A stretch of DNA of 7,555 nucleotides from Microbacteriaceae bacterium (GTDB taxonomy: Bacteria > Actinomycetota > Actinomycetes > Actinomycetales > Microbacteriaceae), in contig JAGIAU010000103.1 of the NCBI GenBank assembly GCA_017744755.1, positions 1-7,555 on the forward strand. Reading direction: 5' to 3'. The notes below the pieces were generated by a model that saw only the letters and a list, made by a program, of their open reading frames with translations, was not told where the DNA came from and searched no databases. The first letter of the stretch is position 1. Each line of letters opens with the position of its first letter. Both the position numbers and the translations under genes were made by a program. Of the stretch, positions 1 to 6,459 are shown piece by piece.

Positions 1-1
1 C

Positions 2-997
2 CTGGACGAGAGCTCCAAGGCGATCCTCAAGGAGGTCGGCTACCTCGGCGCCGGCACCTGCGAGTTCCTCATCGGCTCCGACGGCACGGTCTCCTTCCTC
101 GAGGTGAACACGCGCCTCCAGGTCGAGCACCCGGTCTCCGAGGAGGTCACCGGCATCGACCTCGTCCGCGAGCAGTTCCGCCTCGCGGAGGGCGGCGTGC
201 TCGACTACCCGGACCCGGTCCCGCAGGGCCATTCCTTCGAGTTCCGGATCAACGGCGAGGACCCGGGCCTGAACTTCCTGCCGTCCCCCGGCCCGGTGAA
301 CGCGCTCCGCTTCCCCGGCGGCCCCGGCATCCGCGTCGACTCCGGCGTGACGACCGGGGACGTCATCTCCGGCGCGTTCGACTCGCTGCTCGCCAAGGTC
401 ATCGTGACCGGCGCGACCCGCGCCGACGCGCTCGAGCGGGCGCGGCGCGCGCTCGACGAGTTCGAGGTCGCGGGCCTGCCGACCGTGCTGCCGTTCCACC
501 GCAAGGTCGTCCGCGACCCGGCGTTCGCCGCCGAGCCCTTCTCCGTCTACACCTCGTGGATCGAGAACGAGTGGCAGAACGACGTCGAGCCGTGGTCCGG
601 CGAGCTCGCCGAGCCGAAGTCCCCCGTCGCCCGCACGACGGTCGTCGTCGAGGTCGGGGGCAAGCGCGTCGAGGTGAGCCTGCCGGCGAAGCTCGTCGGC
701 GCGAGCGGCGCGAGCGGCGGCTCCCCCGGCACGACGGCCCCGCCGAAGCGCCGCGCGCACGGCGCCGTCGAGACCGCGACGGGCGATGCCGTCAAGGCGC
801 CCATGCAGGCGACGATCGTCAAGGTCGCCGTCGCGGAGGGTCAGCGCGTCGTCAAGGGCGAGACGGTCGTCGTGCTCGAGGCGATGAAGATGGAGCAGCC
901 GCTCGCGGCGCACAAGGACGGCGTCGTGCAGGGCATCAACGCCCCCGTCGGCCAGACGGTGTCCTCCGGGCACCTGCTGCTCACCATCGCCGATTGA
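2..997 (+). CDS. Acyl-CoA carboxylase alpha subunit (biotin carboxylase + biotin carrier), 3' part
   Basis: Partial gene; the reading frame is open from base 2, so the start lies outside the window, and 331 residues are visible. Alpha chains of acetyl-/propionyl-CoA carboxylases use ATP and bicarbonate to carboxylate a biotin carried on the same polypeptide; a separate beta subunit then transfers the carboxyl group to an acyl-CoA. Seen here: the end of the ATP-grasp domain with [17 protein letters not shown] (the metal-binding Glu/Asn and catalytic Arg region, coded at about 95-145). Next is the biotin-carboxylase C-terminal domain ([13 protein letters not shown] to about visible residue 175). 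A Gly/Ser/Pro/Ala-rich linker with GASGASGG follows (about 230-255). The biotinyl domain (about 262-331) carries EAMKMEQ, whose Lys, coded at 887-889, is the biotin site. Acetyl versus propionyl specificity cannot be read from this subunit. AccA3/AccA-like is likely. The next gene starts 41 bases downstream on the same strand. Confidence 0.95.
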   Translation: MDESSKAILKEVGYLGAGTCEFLIGSDGTVSFLEVNTRLQVEHPVSEEVTGIDLVREQFRLAEGGVLDYPDPVPQGHSFEFRINGEDPGLNFLPSPGPVNALRFPGGPGIRVDSGVTTGDVISGAFDSLLAKVIVTGATRADALERARRALDEFEVAGLPTVLPFHRKVVRDPAFAAEPFSVYTSWIENEWQNDVEPWSGELAEPKSPVARTTVVVEVGGKRVEVSLPAKLVGASGASGGSPGTTAPPKRRAHGAVETATGDAVKAPMQATIVKVAVAEGQRVVKGETVVVLEAMKMEQPLAAHKDGVVQGINAPVGQTVSSGHLLLTIAD

Positions 998-1022
998 GCC
1001 GGCCCCCGGGCGGCCCCCGCAG

Positions 1023-1037
1023 GATAATCGGAGCACC
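1023..1037 (+). promoter_or_regulatory. Candidate -10 element and ribosome-binding site of the ABC exporter gene
   Basis: GATAAT at 1023-1028 is one base from the TATAAT consensus and stands out in very GC-rich surroundings. GGAG at 1030-1033 lies 4 bases before the ATG at 1038, a short but usable ribosome-binding spacing. No convincing -35 box is seen at the usual distance. If the -10 is real, the transcript would start near or at the ATG, so the mRNA would be leaderless or nearly so. This would give the exporter its own promoter despite the 40-base gap after the carboxylase gene. Inferred from sequence only. Confidence 0.35.
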
Positions 1038-2792
1038 ATGACCTCCGGTGCCGTCCCCGCGTCCGCGCAGCGGCCGTTCCGCCTGCTCGCCCGCGAGCTG
1101 CGCCCGCGCACCGGGCGCCTCGCCCTCGCGGCCGTGGCGTTCCTCGTCAAGGACAGCCCGCTCTGGGTCATCCCTGTCATCACGGCTGCGGTCATCGACA
1201 CCGTCGTGCAGGGCGGCACGACGGCGCAGCTGCTGCTGCTCGGCGGCATCGCCGCCGCGCTCATCGCGCTCAACTACCCGGTCAACCAGCTCTGGGTGCG
1301 CCTCTTCAGCTCGACCATGCGCGACCTCGGCGTGAGCCTGCGCAACCGCCTGACGCACCGGCTCCAGGAGCTCTCGATCGGCTTCCACGCCCGCTCGCAC
1401 TCCTCCGTGATCCAGACCAAGGTCGTCCGGGACGTGGAGAACGTCGAGACGATGCTGCTGCAGGGCGCGAATCCGGCGCTGTCCGGCATCGGCGTCGCGA
1501 CGGGCGCGATCATCGTGCTCGCCGTCCAGACGCCGGGCTTCCTCGTGCTCCTCGCCCTCGTGGTGCCCATCGCCGTCGTGCTGCTGCACTCGGTACGGGC
1601 CCGCGCCCAGCGCGGCAACGAGCAGTTCCGCAGGGACGTCGAGCAGTTCTCCTCCCGCGTCGGCGAGATGGCCTCGCTGCTCCCGGTGACGCGCGCCCAC
1701 GGCCTCGAGGAGCACGCGACCGAGCGGGTGCTCGCGGGCGCACGCAGCGTGCGCGACTCCGGCTTCTCCCTCGACGTCATCAACGGCCGCTTCGGCGCCC
1801 TCGCCTGGGTCTCCTTCCAGCTGCTCGCGGTCGTCTGCCTCGTCGGCGCCGCCTGGGTGTCGCTCACGCGGCTCTTCCCCGTCACGCCCGGCCAGGTCGT
1901 GCTGCTGTCGACCTACTTCATCGCCCTGACGAACTCGATCGTGAACCTCCTCAACCTGATCCCGCTCATCGCCAAGGGCCGCGAGTCGCTGCGCTCCATC
2001 GCGGAGGTGCTCGAGGAGCCCGACGTCGAGCGGAACGAGGGCAAGCGCGTCGTCCCGTCGGTGCGCGGACGCCTCCGCTTCGACGGCGTCGGCTTCCGCT
2101 ATCCGGACGCCCCGCAGCCGGCGGTCGACGGGCTCGACCTCGAGGTGCACCCCGGCGAGACGGTCGCGTTCGTCGGACCCTCCGGCTCGGGCAAGTCGAC
2201 GGCGCTCAACCTCGCGCTCGGCTTCCTCCGTCCGACCTCCGGGCGCATCCTGATCGACGACGCCGACATCGAGGAGCTCGACATGCGCTCCGTGCGTCGC
2301 TGGGTCTCCGTCGTCCCGCAGGACTCGGTGCTCTTCACGGGCACGATCCGCGACAACGTGACGTTCGGCCTCGGCGCCGTGCCGGAGGAGCGGATCGAGG
2401 ACGCCCTGAGCGCGGCGAACGCGCTCGAGCTCATGACGACGCTGCCGGAGGGGCTCGACACCCGGCTCGGCGAGCGCGGCGGGCGGATCTCCGGCGGACA
2501 GCGCCAGCGCATCTCGATCGCCAGGGCGCTCATCCGCGACCCCCGCATCCTGCTGCTCGACGAGGCGACGTCCGCGCTCGACGTCGAGTCGGAGCGACTC
2601 GTGCAGGAGGCGCTCGCGCGCCTGCGGGCCGGCCGCACGACGCTCGTCGTGGCGCACCGGCTCAGCACGATCCGCTCAGCCGACCGCATCGTCGTGCTCG
2701 ACCGCGGGCGCGTCGACGCCATCGGGACCCACGAGGCGCTGCTGCGGACGAGCGCCGTCTATGCGCGCCTGCACGCGCTGGCGAGCGGCTGA
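1038..2792 (+). CDS. ABC exporter half-transporter (membrane domain fused to ATPase)
   Basis: A 584-residue type-IV ABC half-transporter that must dimerise, with itself or a partner, to export a substrate across the cytoplasmic membrane using ATP. The N-terminal membrane domain has hydrophobic blocks at about residues 28-55, 61-85, 147-187 (two helices) and 252-315 (two helices), fitting the usual six segments. The ATPase domain has every motif intact: Walker A GPSGSGKST (380-388), Q-loop Gln428, signature ISGGQ (484-488), Walker B ILLLDE with Asp508 and catalytic Glu509, and the H-loop His540 in VVAHRLST. The ATG is preceded by GGAG. Both ATP sites could be functional, which allows a homodimer; no second half-transporter gene is adjacent. 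The substrate (lipid, peptide, drug or other) cannot be told from the sequence. The gene ends convergently with lpdA, 22 bases away. Confidence 0.93.
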   Translation: MTSGAVPASAQRPFRLLARELRPRTGRLALAAVAFLVKDSPLWVIPVITAAVIDTVVQGGTTAQLLLLGGIAAALIALNYPVNQLWVRLFSSTMRDLGVSLRNRLTHRLQELSIGFHARSHSSVIQTKVVRDVENVETMLLQGANPALSGIGVATGAIIVLAVQTPGFLVLLALVVPIAVVLLHSVRARAQRGNEQFRRDVEQFSSRVGEMASLLPVTRAHGLEEHATERVLAGARSVRDSGFSLDVINGRFGALAWVSFQLLAVVCLVGAAWVSLTRLFPVTPGQVVLLSTYFIALTNSIVNLLNLIPLIAKGRESLRSIAEVLEEPDVERNEGKRVVPSVRGRLRFDGVGFRYPDAPQPAVDGLDLEVHPGETVAFVGPSGSGKSTALNLALGFLRPTSGRILIDDADIEELDMRSVRRWVSVVPQDSVLFTGTIRDNVTFGLGAVPEERIEDALSAANALELMTTLPEGLDTRLGERGGRISGGQRQRISIARALIRDPRILLLDEATSALDVESERLVQEALARLRAGRTTLVVAHRLSTIRSADRIVVLDRGRVDAIGTHEALLRTSAVYARLHALASG

Positions 2793-2814
2793 GCCGCCGG
2801 GAGGCACCTGCTGC

Positions 2815-4251
2815 CTACTGCACGATGTGCATCGCCCGTGCGACGTCGGTGATCGCGCCCGACAGCGATGGGTAGACGGAGAACGCGCGAGCGAGCTCGT
2901 CCACGGTCAAGCGGTGCTCGACGGCGATCGAGATCGGCAGGATGAGCTCCGACGCCTTCGGCGCGACGACGACGCCGCCGAGCACCTGCCGCGTGGTCGT
3001 CGTCGCGAAGATCTTCACGAAGCCGTGCTCGATGCCCTGCATCTTCGCGCGGGGGTTCGGCTCGAGCTCGAGCTTGCCGATGACGCCGCGGACGGTGCCG
3101 TCCTCGATCTGCGGCTGCTGCCACCCGACGGTCGCGATCTCGGGGAATGTGAAGATGTTCGACGTCACGTTGCGCAGCTCCGTCGGCTGCACGACGTCGC
3201 CCATCGCGTGGAAGACCGCGGTGCGGCCCTGCATCGCCGCGACGGAGGCGAGCGGGAGGAAGTCGGAGCAATCGCCGGCGGCGTAGATCGCGGGGACGCT
3301 TGTGCCAGCGACCCGGTTCACCCGGATGTGGCCGGAGTCGGCGAGCAGCACGCCGGCCTCCTCGAGGCCGATGCCCTGCGTGTTCGGGATGGAGCCGACC
3401 GCCATGAGGCAGTGCGAGCCCTCGACGACGCGACCGTCGGACAGCGTCACGAGGACGCCGTCCCCGAGGCGCTCGACCTTGTCGGCGCGCGACTTGCCGA
3501 GCACCTCGAGCCCGATCTTCTCGAACACGTCCTGCAGCACGAGCGCCGCGTCGAGGTCCTCGCCGGGGAGCACGCGCTCGCGCGAGCTGACGAGGGTGAC
3601 GCGCGCGCCGAGGTTCCGGTAGGCGGAGGCGAACTCGGCGCCGGTCACGCCGGAGCCGACGACGATGAGGTGCTCGGGCAGCGCCTCGAGCGAGTAGAGC
3701 TGCGTCCAGGTCAGGATGCGCTCGCCGTCCGGCCTCGCGGTCGGCAGCTCGCGCGGCCGGGCCCCGGTCGCGACGACGATCGTGTCGGCGTCGACCTTCT
3801 CGACGGACCGGCCGGTGGAGACGGAGACGCGCTCGGCGCCGTTCAGCCGCCCCTCGCCCTCGAGGACGCGCACGCCGGCGCGCTCGAGCTCGTCGCGCAT
3901 GTCCTGCGACTGCGCGGCGCCGAGGCGCAGCAGGCGCTCGTTCACCGCGGCGAGGTCGACCGTGATGTCGTCGGGGGTGAGCGCGCGGCTCGGCCGCACC
4001 TCCTCGGCGAGCCGGATGCCGAGATCCGGCGCGGTGCGCACGAGCGAGGCGACCTCGGCGGTCGCGATGAGCGTCTTCGACGGGACGACGTCGGTCAGGA
4101 CGGCGCTGCCGCCGACGCCGCGGCGCTCGACGAGCGTGACCTCGGCACCGAGCTGCGCACCCGCGAGCGCCGCCTCGTATCCGCCGGGGCCGCCCCCGAT
4201 GACGGCGATGCGATGCTTGCGACCGAACTCGTTGACCACCCGACCATTCAA
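2815..4251 (-). CDS. lpdA: LpdA-type NAD(P)H:quinone oxidoreductase (FAD flavoprotein, no redox disulfide)
   Basis: A 478-residue two-dinucleotide-fold flavoprotein of the pyridine nucleotide-disulfide reductase superfamily, probably cytosolic. Seen: FAD motif GGGPGG (residues 19-24), ATGARP (161-166), NAD(P) motif GSGVTGAE (199-206) and second FAD motif AAGDCSD (Asp327). The segment GGSAVLTDVVPSK (47-59) aligns with the dihydrolipoamide dehydrogenase active site GGTCLNVGCIPSK, but both cysteines are replaced (Ala50, Val55). The C-terminal His-Glu pair is also absent (FSVYPSLSG). Such proteins cannot reduce lipoamide; M. tuberculosis LpdA (Rv3303c), which this strongly resembles from memory, is an NAD(P)H quinone reductase. 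No pyruvate dehydrogenase genes are nearby. The start is uncertain. TTG at 4251 has AAAAAGG only 3 bases upstream; GTG at 4239 (four residues shorter) is 15 bases from the same site; the ATG at 4247 is out of frame. The family often bears the annotation dihydrolipoyl dehydrogenase, which would be wrong here. Confidence 0.9.
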   Translation of the reverse strand: MNGRVVNEFGRKHRIAVIGGGPGGYEAALAGAQLGAEVTLVERRGVGGSAVLTDVVPSKTLIATAEVASLVRTAPDLGIRLAEEVRPSRALTPDDITVDLAAVNERLLRLGAAQSQDMRDELERAGVRVLEGEGRLNGAERVSVSTGRSVEKVDADTIVVATGARPRELPTARPDGERILTWTQLYSLEALPEHLIVVGSGVTGAEFASAYRNLGARVTLVSSRERVLPGEDLDAALVLQDVFEKIGLEVLGKSRADKVERLGDGVLVTLSDGRVVEGSHCLMAVGSIPNTQGIGLEEAGVLLADSGHIRVNRVAGTSVPAIYAAGDCSDFLPLASVAAMQGRTAVFHAMGDVVQPTELRNVTSNIFTFPEIATVGWQQPQIEDGTVRGVIGKLELEPNPRAKMQGIEHGFVKIFATTTTRQVLGGVVVAPKASELILPISIAVEHRLTVDELARAFSVYPSLSGAITDVARAMHIVQ

Positions 4252-4347
4252 GCGCCTTTTTCAGGTGTGTCGGGGCGTTCTCAGGCCTGGGGCCTGCCGC
4301 GGACCTCGCCGCTCCTGAAAAACATGCGTCGCACCTGAGAAAGGCGA
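4252..4347. repeat. 96-bp nested inverted-repeat element between lpdA and the methyltransferase gene
   Basis: The gap between the two minus-strand genes is almost exactly one imperfect palindrome. The outer arms, 4253-4267 (CGCCTTTTTCAGGTG) and 4332-4346 (CACCTGAGAAAGGCG), pair over 15 bases with one mismatch and extend to 21-base arms (4252-4272 and 4327-4347) with few mismatches. Inside, 4278-4286 (GTTCTCAGG) pairs with 4314-4322 (CCTGAAAAA). The perfect hairpin CAGGCC-TGG-GGCCTG occupies 4282-4296, and GCGG/CCGC occurs at 4299-4302 and 4309-4312. CCTGA(A/G)AA thus occurs four times, twice per strand, 20-21 bases apart. It could be a MITE-like or REP-like repeat, a structured leader of lpdA, or a cluster of operator half-sites. 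No target-site duplication is obvious, and no U-tract supports a simple terminator. Confidence 0.7.
4255..4261 (-). promoter_or_regulatory. Candidate lpdA ribosome-binding site buried in the palindrome arm
   Basis: On the minus strand AAAAAGG lies 3 bases before the TTG at 4251 and 15 bases before the alternative GTG at 4239. Neither spacing is ideal. The same bases form part of the outer stem of the 96-bp palindrome, so a transcript reading through from the methyltransferase gene could hide this site in a stem. That is inference from base pairing alone. Confidence 0.3.
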
Positions 4348-4348
4348 G

Positions 4349-5569
4349 TCAGAAGAGGCGCTTCGTCGCGATCTCCGCGCCCTGCGCGAGCGCCTCGAGC
4401 TTCGCCCAGGCGATGTGCTCGTGCACGCGGCCGCCGAGGCCGCAGTCGGTCGAGGCGATGACGTTCGGCGCGCCGACGAGCCCCGCGAAGTTCTCGATGC
4501 GCTGGGCGACGAGCTCGGGGTGCTCGACGATGTTCGTCGAGTGGCCCACGATGCCGGGGACGATGAGCTTGCCCTCCGGGAGCTTGTGGTCCGCCCAGAT
4601 CGTCCACTCGTGCTCGTGCCGCGCGTTCGCCGCCTCGAAGGAGTACGCGATCGCGTTCACGTCGAGCATCGTCTCGACGATGTGCCGGAACTCGATGTCG
4701 GTCGTGTGCGGCCCGTGCCAGGAGCCCCAGCACAGGTGGAAGCGGATCTGCTCGGTCGGCAGGCCGGCGAGCGCGTGGTTGAGCGCCTCGAGCCGGATGC
4801 GGGTGAACGCGAGGTACTCCTCGACGGTCGGCTCCGGGTTGATCGCGTCCCAGTTCTCCGCCATCGAGGGGTCGTCGATCTGCAGGATGAGCCCGGCGTC
4901 GGTGATCGCCTTGTACTCGTGCCTGAGCGCCTCGGCCCACGCCCAGACGTGCTCCTCCTCGGTCGCGTAGAAGTCGTTGACGATGCGGGCGGCCGAGCCG
5001 GGCGAGATGGCGGTGATGAACCCGCTCTCCGCGCCGGTCGCCGCGAGCGCCGCCTTGAGGTTCGCCACGTCGGCGGCGACGAGATCATGGCCCTTGTACT
5101 CGATCGGCCCGGTGACGCTCGGGAAGAGCGTCGCGGTGCGGCCCGTGTGGATCGCGGTCGGGTCCGCGTACACATCGGCGAACTCCTGGCGGTCGCGGCG
5201 GTCGTTGAAGCTCGTCAGGCGGATGTTCCCGGGGGTGGAGCGGTGCGGCGGCTCGTTGAAGGCGTTCACCTCGGTCAGCGACAGGCCCGTGACCCGCTGG
5301 AACGAGTACACCCACCACGCGCCGTAGTCGGTCGGGTTCGAGCTCGCCTTGCCGAACTCGCCGTCGCCAACCGCCGTGACCCCGACGTCGCGCTGGCGTT
5401 GCACGAGCGCCGTGACGGCCTCTCGCAGCAGCGCGTCGTACTCCGGCGTCCGCTGGAGGGTGAAGCCGTCGTCCTCGAACTCGCGCGCCGCGTTCGCGGC
5501 GACGAGCGCGTCCGTGCGGGGGAGGCTTCCGGCATGGGAGACCTGGATGCGGTCGGCACTGGCCTGCAT
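4349..5569 (-). CDS. Cobalamin-independent methionine synthase-like zinc methyltransferase (short form)
   Basis: A 406-residue protein of the MetE C-terminal/UROD-like barrel family (COG0620 type), cytosolic. It has only the catalytic half, about half the length of classical MetE. It opens with an HAGSLPRTDA motif and GDGEFGK. Probable zinc ligands are visible: His278 and Cys280 in RFHLCWG, Glu312 in YSFEAANARHE and Cys376 in STDCGLGG, matching the His-Cys-Glu-Cys set of MetE. Members transfer a methyl group to a thiol such as homocysteine, or carry out related thiol alkylations; in short forms the methyl donor and acceptor are often unknown, so metE is not assigned. The frame stays open upstream to a GTG at 5608. 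The ATG at 5569 is preferred because the 13 extra residues fall in the divergent promoter region and look unconserved. No clear ribosome-binding site precedes it. No S-box or other riboswitch was recognised. Confidence 0.85.
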   Translation of the reverse strand: MQASADRIQVSHAGSLPRTDALVAANAAREFEDDGFTLQRTPEYDALLREAVTALVQRQRDVGVTAVGDGEFGKASSNPTDYGAWWVYSFQRVTGLSLTEVNAFNEPPHRSTPGNIRLTSFNDRRDRQEFADVYADPTAIHTGRTATLFPSVTGPIEYKGHDLVAADVANLKAALAATGAESGFITAISPGSAARIVNDFYATEEEHVWAWAEALRHEYKAITDAGLILQIDDPSMAENWDAINPEPTVEEYLAFTRIRLEALNHALAGLPTEQIRFHLCWGSWHGPHTTDIEFRHIVETMLDVNAIAYSFEAANARHEHEWTIWADHKLPEGKLIVPGIVGHSTNIVEHPELVAQRIENFAGLVGAPNVIASTDCGLGGRVHEHIAWAKLEALAQGAEIATKRLF

Positions 5570-5625
5570 GTCGTCAGTCTGGCACGCGGCTCCCGCAAAG
5601 CACAGCACCCGGAGGCGGTCATACG
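5570..5625. promoter_or_regulatory. Divergent promoter region between methyltransferase and purine nucleoside phosphorylase genes
   Basis: These 56 bases separate two head-to-head starts. On the plus strand GGAGG (5611-5615) lies 10 bases before the ATG at 5626. TACGAT (5622-5627) fits the actinobacterial TANNNT -10 pattern and would put the transcription start near the in-frame GTG at 5635, suggesting a leaderless alternative. On the minus strand CAGACT (5576-5581) lies 6 bases before the ATG at 5569 and is a weak -10 candidate. No convincing -35 boxes or operator palindrome are seen. Confidence 0.4.
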
Positions 5626-6459
5626 ATGGTCGGCGTGACGCAGAACCCGCTGGACGACCCGAACGCCGACTCGAAGGCGGTCGCCCGAGCGGCGGCCGAG
5701 CAGCTCGCCATCGCGACGGGGGTGGCGCGGCACGAGCTGGCGTTCACGCTCGGCTCCGGCTGGGCGAAGGCCGCCGACCTCATGGGCGAGACCGTCGCCG
5801 AGGTGCCCGCGACCGAGATCATCGGCTTCAGCGCGCCCGCGGTCGTCGGCCACGTCGGCACGCTCCGCTCGGTGCGCCTCCCGGACGGCCGGCACGCCCT
5901 CATCATCGGGGCGCGAACGCACTACTACGAGGGCCATGGCGTCCGCCGCGTCGCCCACGGCGTGCGCACGGCCGCCGCCGCGGGCGCGAAGATCATGGTG
6001 CTGACGAACGGCGCCGGCGGCATCAAGTCGCACTGGACGCCCGGCACGGTGTCGCTCATCTCCGACCACATCAACCTGACCGCGGACTCGCCGCTCGAGG
6101 GCGCGACGTTCATCGACCTCACCGACCTGTACGCGAGCCGCCTGCGCGACGTCGCCCGCACGGTCGACCCGGGCCTCGACGAGGGCGTCTACGTGCAGTT
6201 CCGTGGGCCGCACTACGAGACGCCGGCCGAGGTGCAGATGGCGAAGGCGATCGGCGGCCACATCGTCGGCATGTCGACGGCGCTCGAGGCGATCGCGGCA
6301 CGCGAGGCCGGCATGGAGGTCCTCGGCCTCTCGCTCGTCACGAACCTCGCCGCCGGGATCAGCGACGCCCCGCTCTCGCACGAGGAGGTCATCGCGGCCG
6401 GACGCGAGGCGGAGGCCCGCATCGGGCGGCTGCTCGCCGACATCGCGGTGCGCCTGTGA
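5626..6459 (+). CDS. Purine nucleoside phosphorylase (trimeric, 6-oxopurine type)
   Basis: A 277-residue cytosolic enzyme that phosphorolyses (deoxy)inosine/guanosine to free base and (deoxy)ribose-1-phosphate in purine salvage. Its length fits the trimeric PNP family. Visible motifs: LGSGWAK with phosphate-contacting Ser44; ARTHYYEGHG with His99 and Glu102; TNGAGGI; GPHYETPAE with Glu198; GMSTALEAIAAREAG; and SLVTNLAAGIS with Asn240. The Glu198/Asn240 pair matches the human residues that read the 6-oxopurine base, so inosine and guanosine rather than adenosine are expected. The ATG at 5626 has GGAGG 10 bases upstream; the in-frame GTG at 5635 is an alternative if the mRNA is leaderless. The stop overlaps the next gene's GTG as GTGA, so the two are surely co-transcribed and probably translationally coupled. 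Orthologues are often named deoD in actinobacteria, but E. coli DeoD is the unrelated hexameric type, so no symbol is given. Confidence 0.94.
   Translation: MVGVTQNPLDDPNADSKAVARAAAEQLAIATGVARHELAFTLGSGWAKAADLMGETVAEVPATEIIGFSAPAVVGHVGTLRSVRLPDGRHALIIGARTHYYEGHGVRRVAHGVRTAAAAGAKIMVLTNGAGGIKSHWTPGTVSLISDHINLTADSPLEGATFIDLTDLYASRLRDVARTVDPGLDEGVYVQFRGPHYETPAEVQMAKAIGGHIVGMSTALEAIAAREAGMEVLGLSLVTNLAAGISDAPLSHEEVIAAGREAEARIGRLLADIAVRL

Noticed and set aside
699..722. [14 protein letters not shown] direct repeat in the carboxylase
   Set aside because: This is ordinary flexible linker composition before a biotinyl domain, not a mobile repeat.
998..1022. C/G-rich stretch after the carboxylase stop as a terminator
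   Set aside because: Only short 4-bp pairings are possible, and no T-tract follows.
2404..2418. CCCTGAGCGCGGCGA inside the ABC ATPase resembling the start of the mutase repeats
   Set aside because: It lacks the GTCGAAGGG half and encodes a normal conserved part of the ATPase domain; chance match.
981..2657. Long minus-strand open frame (558 codons) opposite the ABC exporter gene
   Set aside because: Its translation is a charged, Arg/Glu/Asp-rich sequence with no recognisable motif, typical of antisense frames in very GC-rich genes. The plus-strand frame has all the ABC motifs.
2802..2816. Small hairpin AGGCA-CCTGC-TGCCT in the convergent gap as a bidirectional terminator
   Set aside because: The stem is only 5 bp, it overlaps the lpdA stop codon, and there is no T-tract on either strand. 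This is too weak to call.
2761..4338. Long plus-strand open frame (525 codons) opposite lpdA
   Set aside because: It is a shadow of lpdA with the same biased composition and no domain. The minus strand encodes a complete flavoprotein.
4415..5638. Long plus-strand open frame opposite the methyltransferase
   Set aside because: It is an antisense shadow. The zinc-ligand motifs and family match are on the minus strand.
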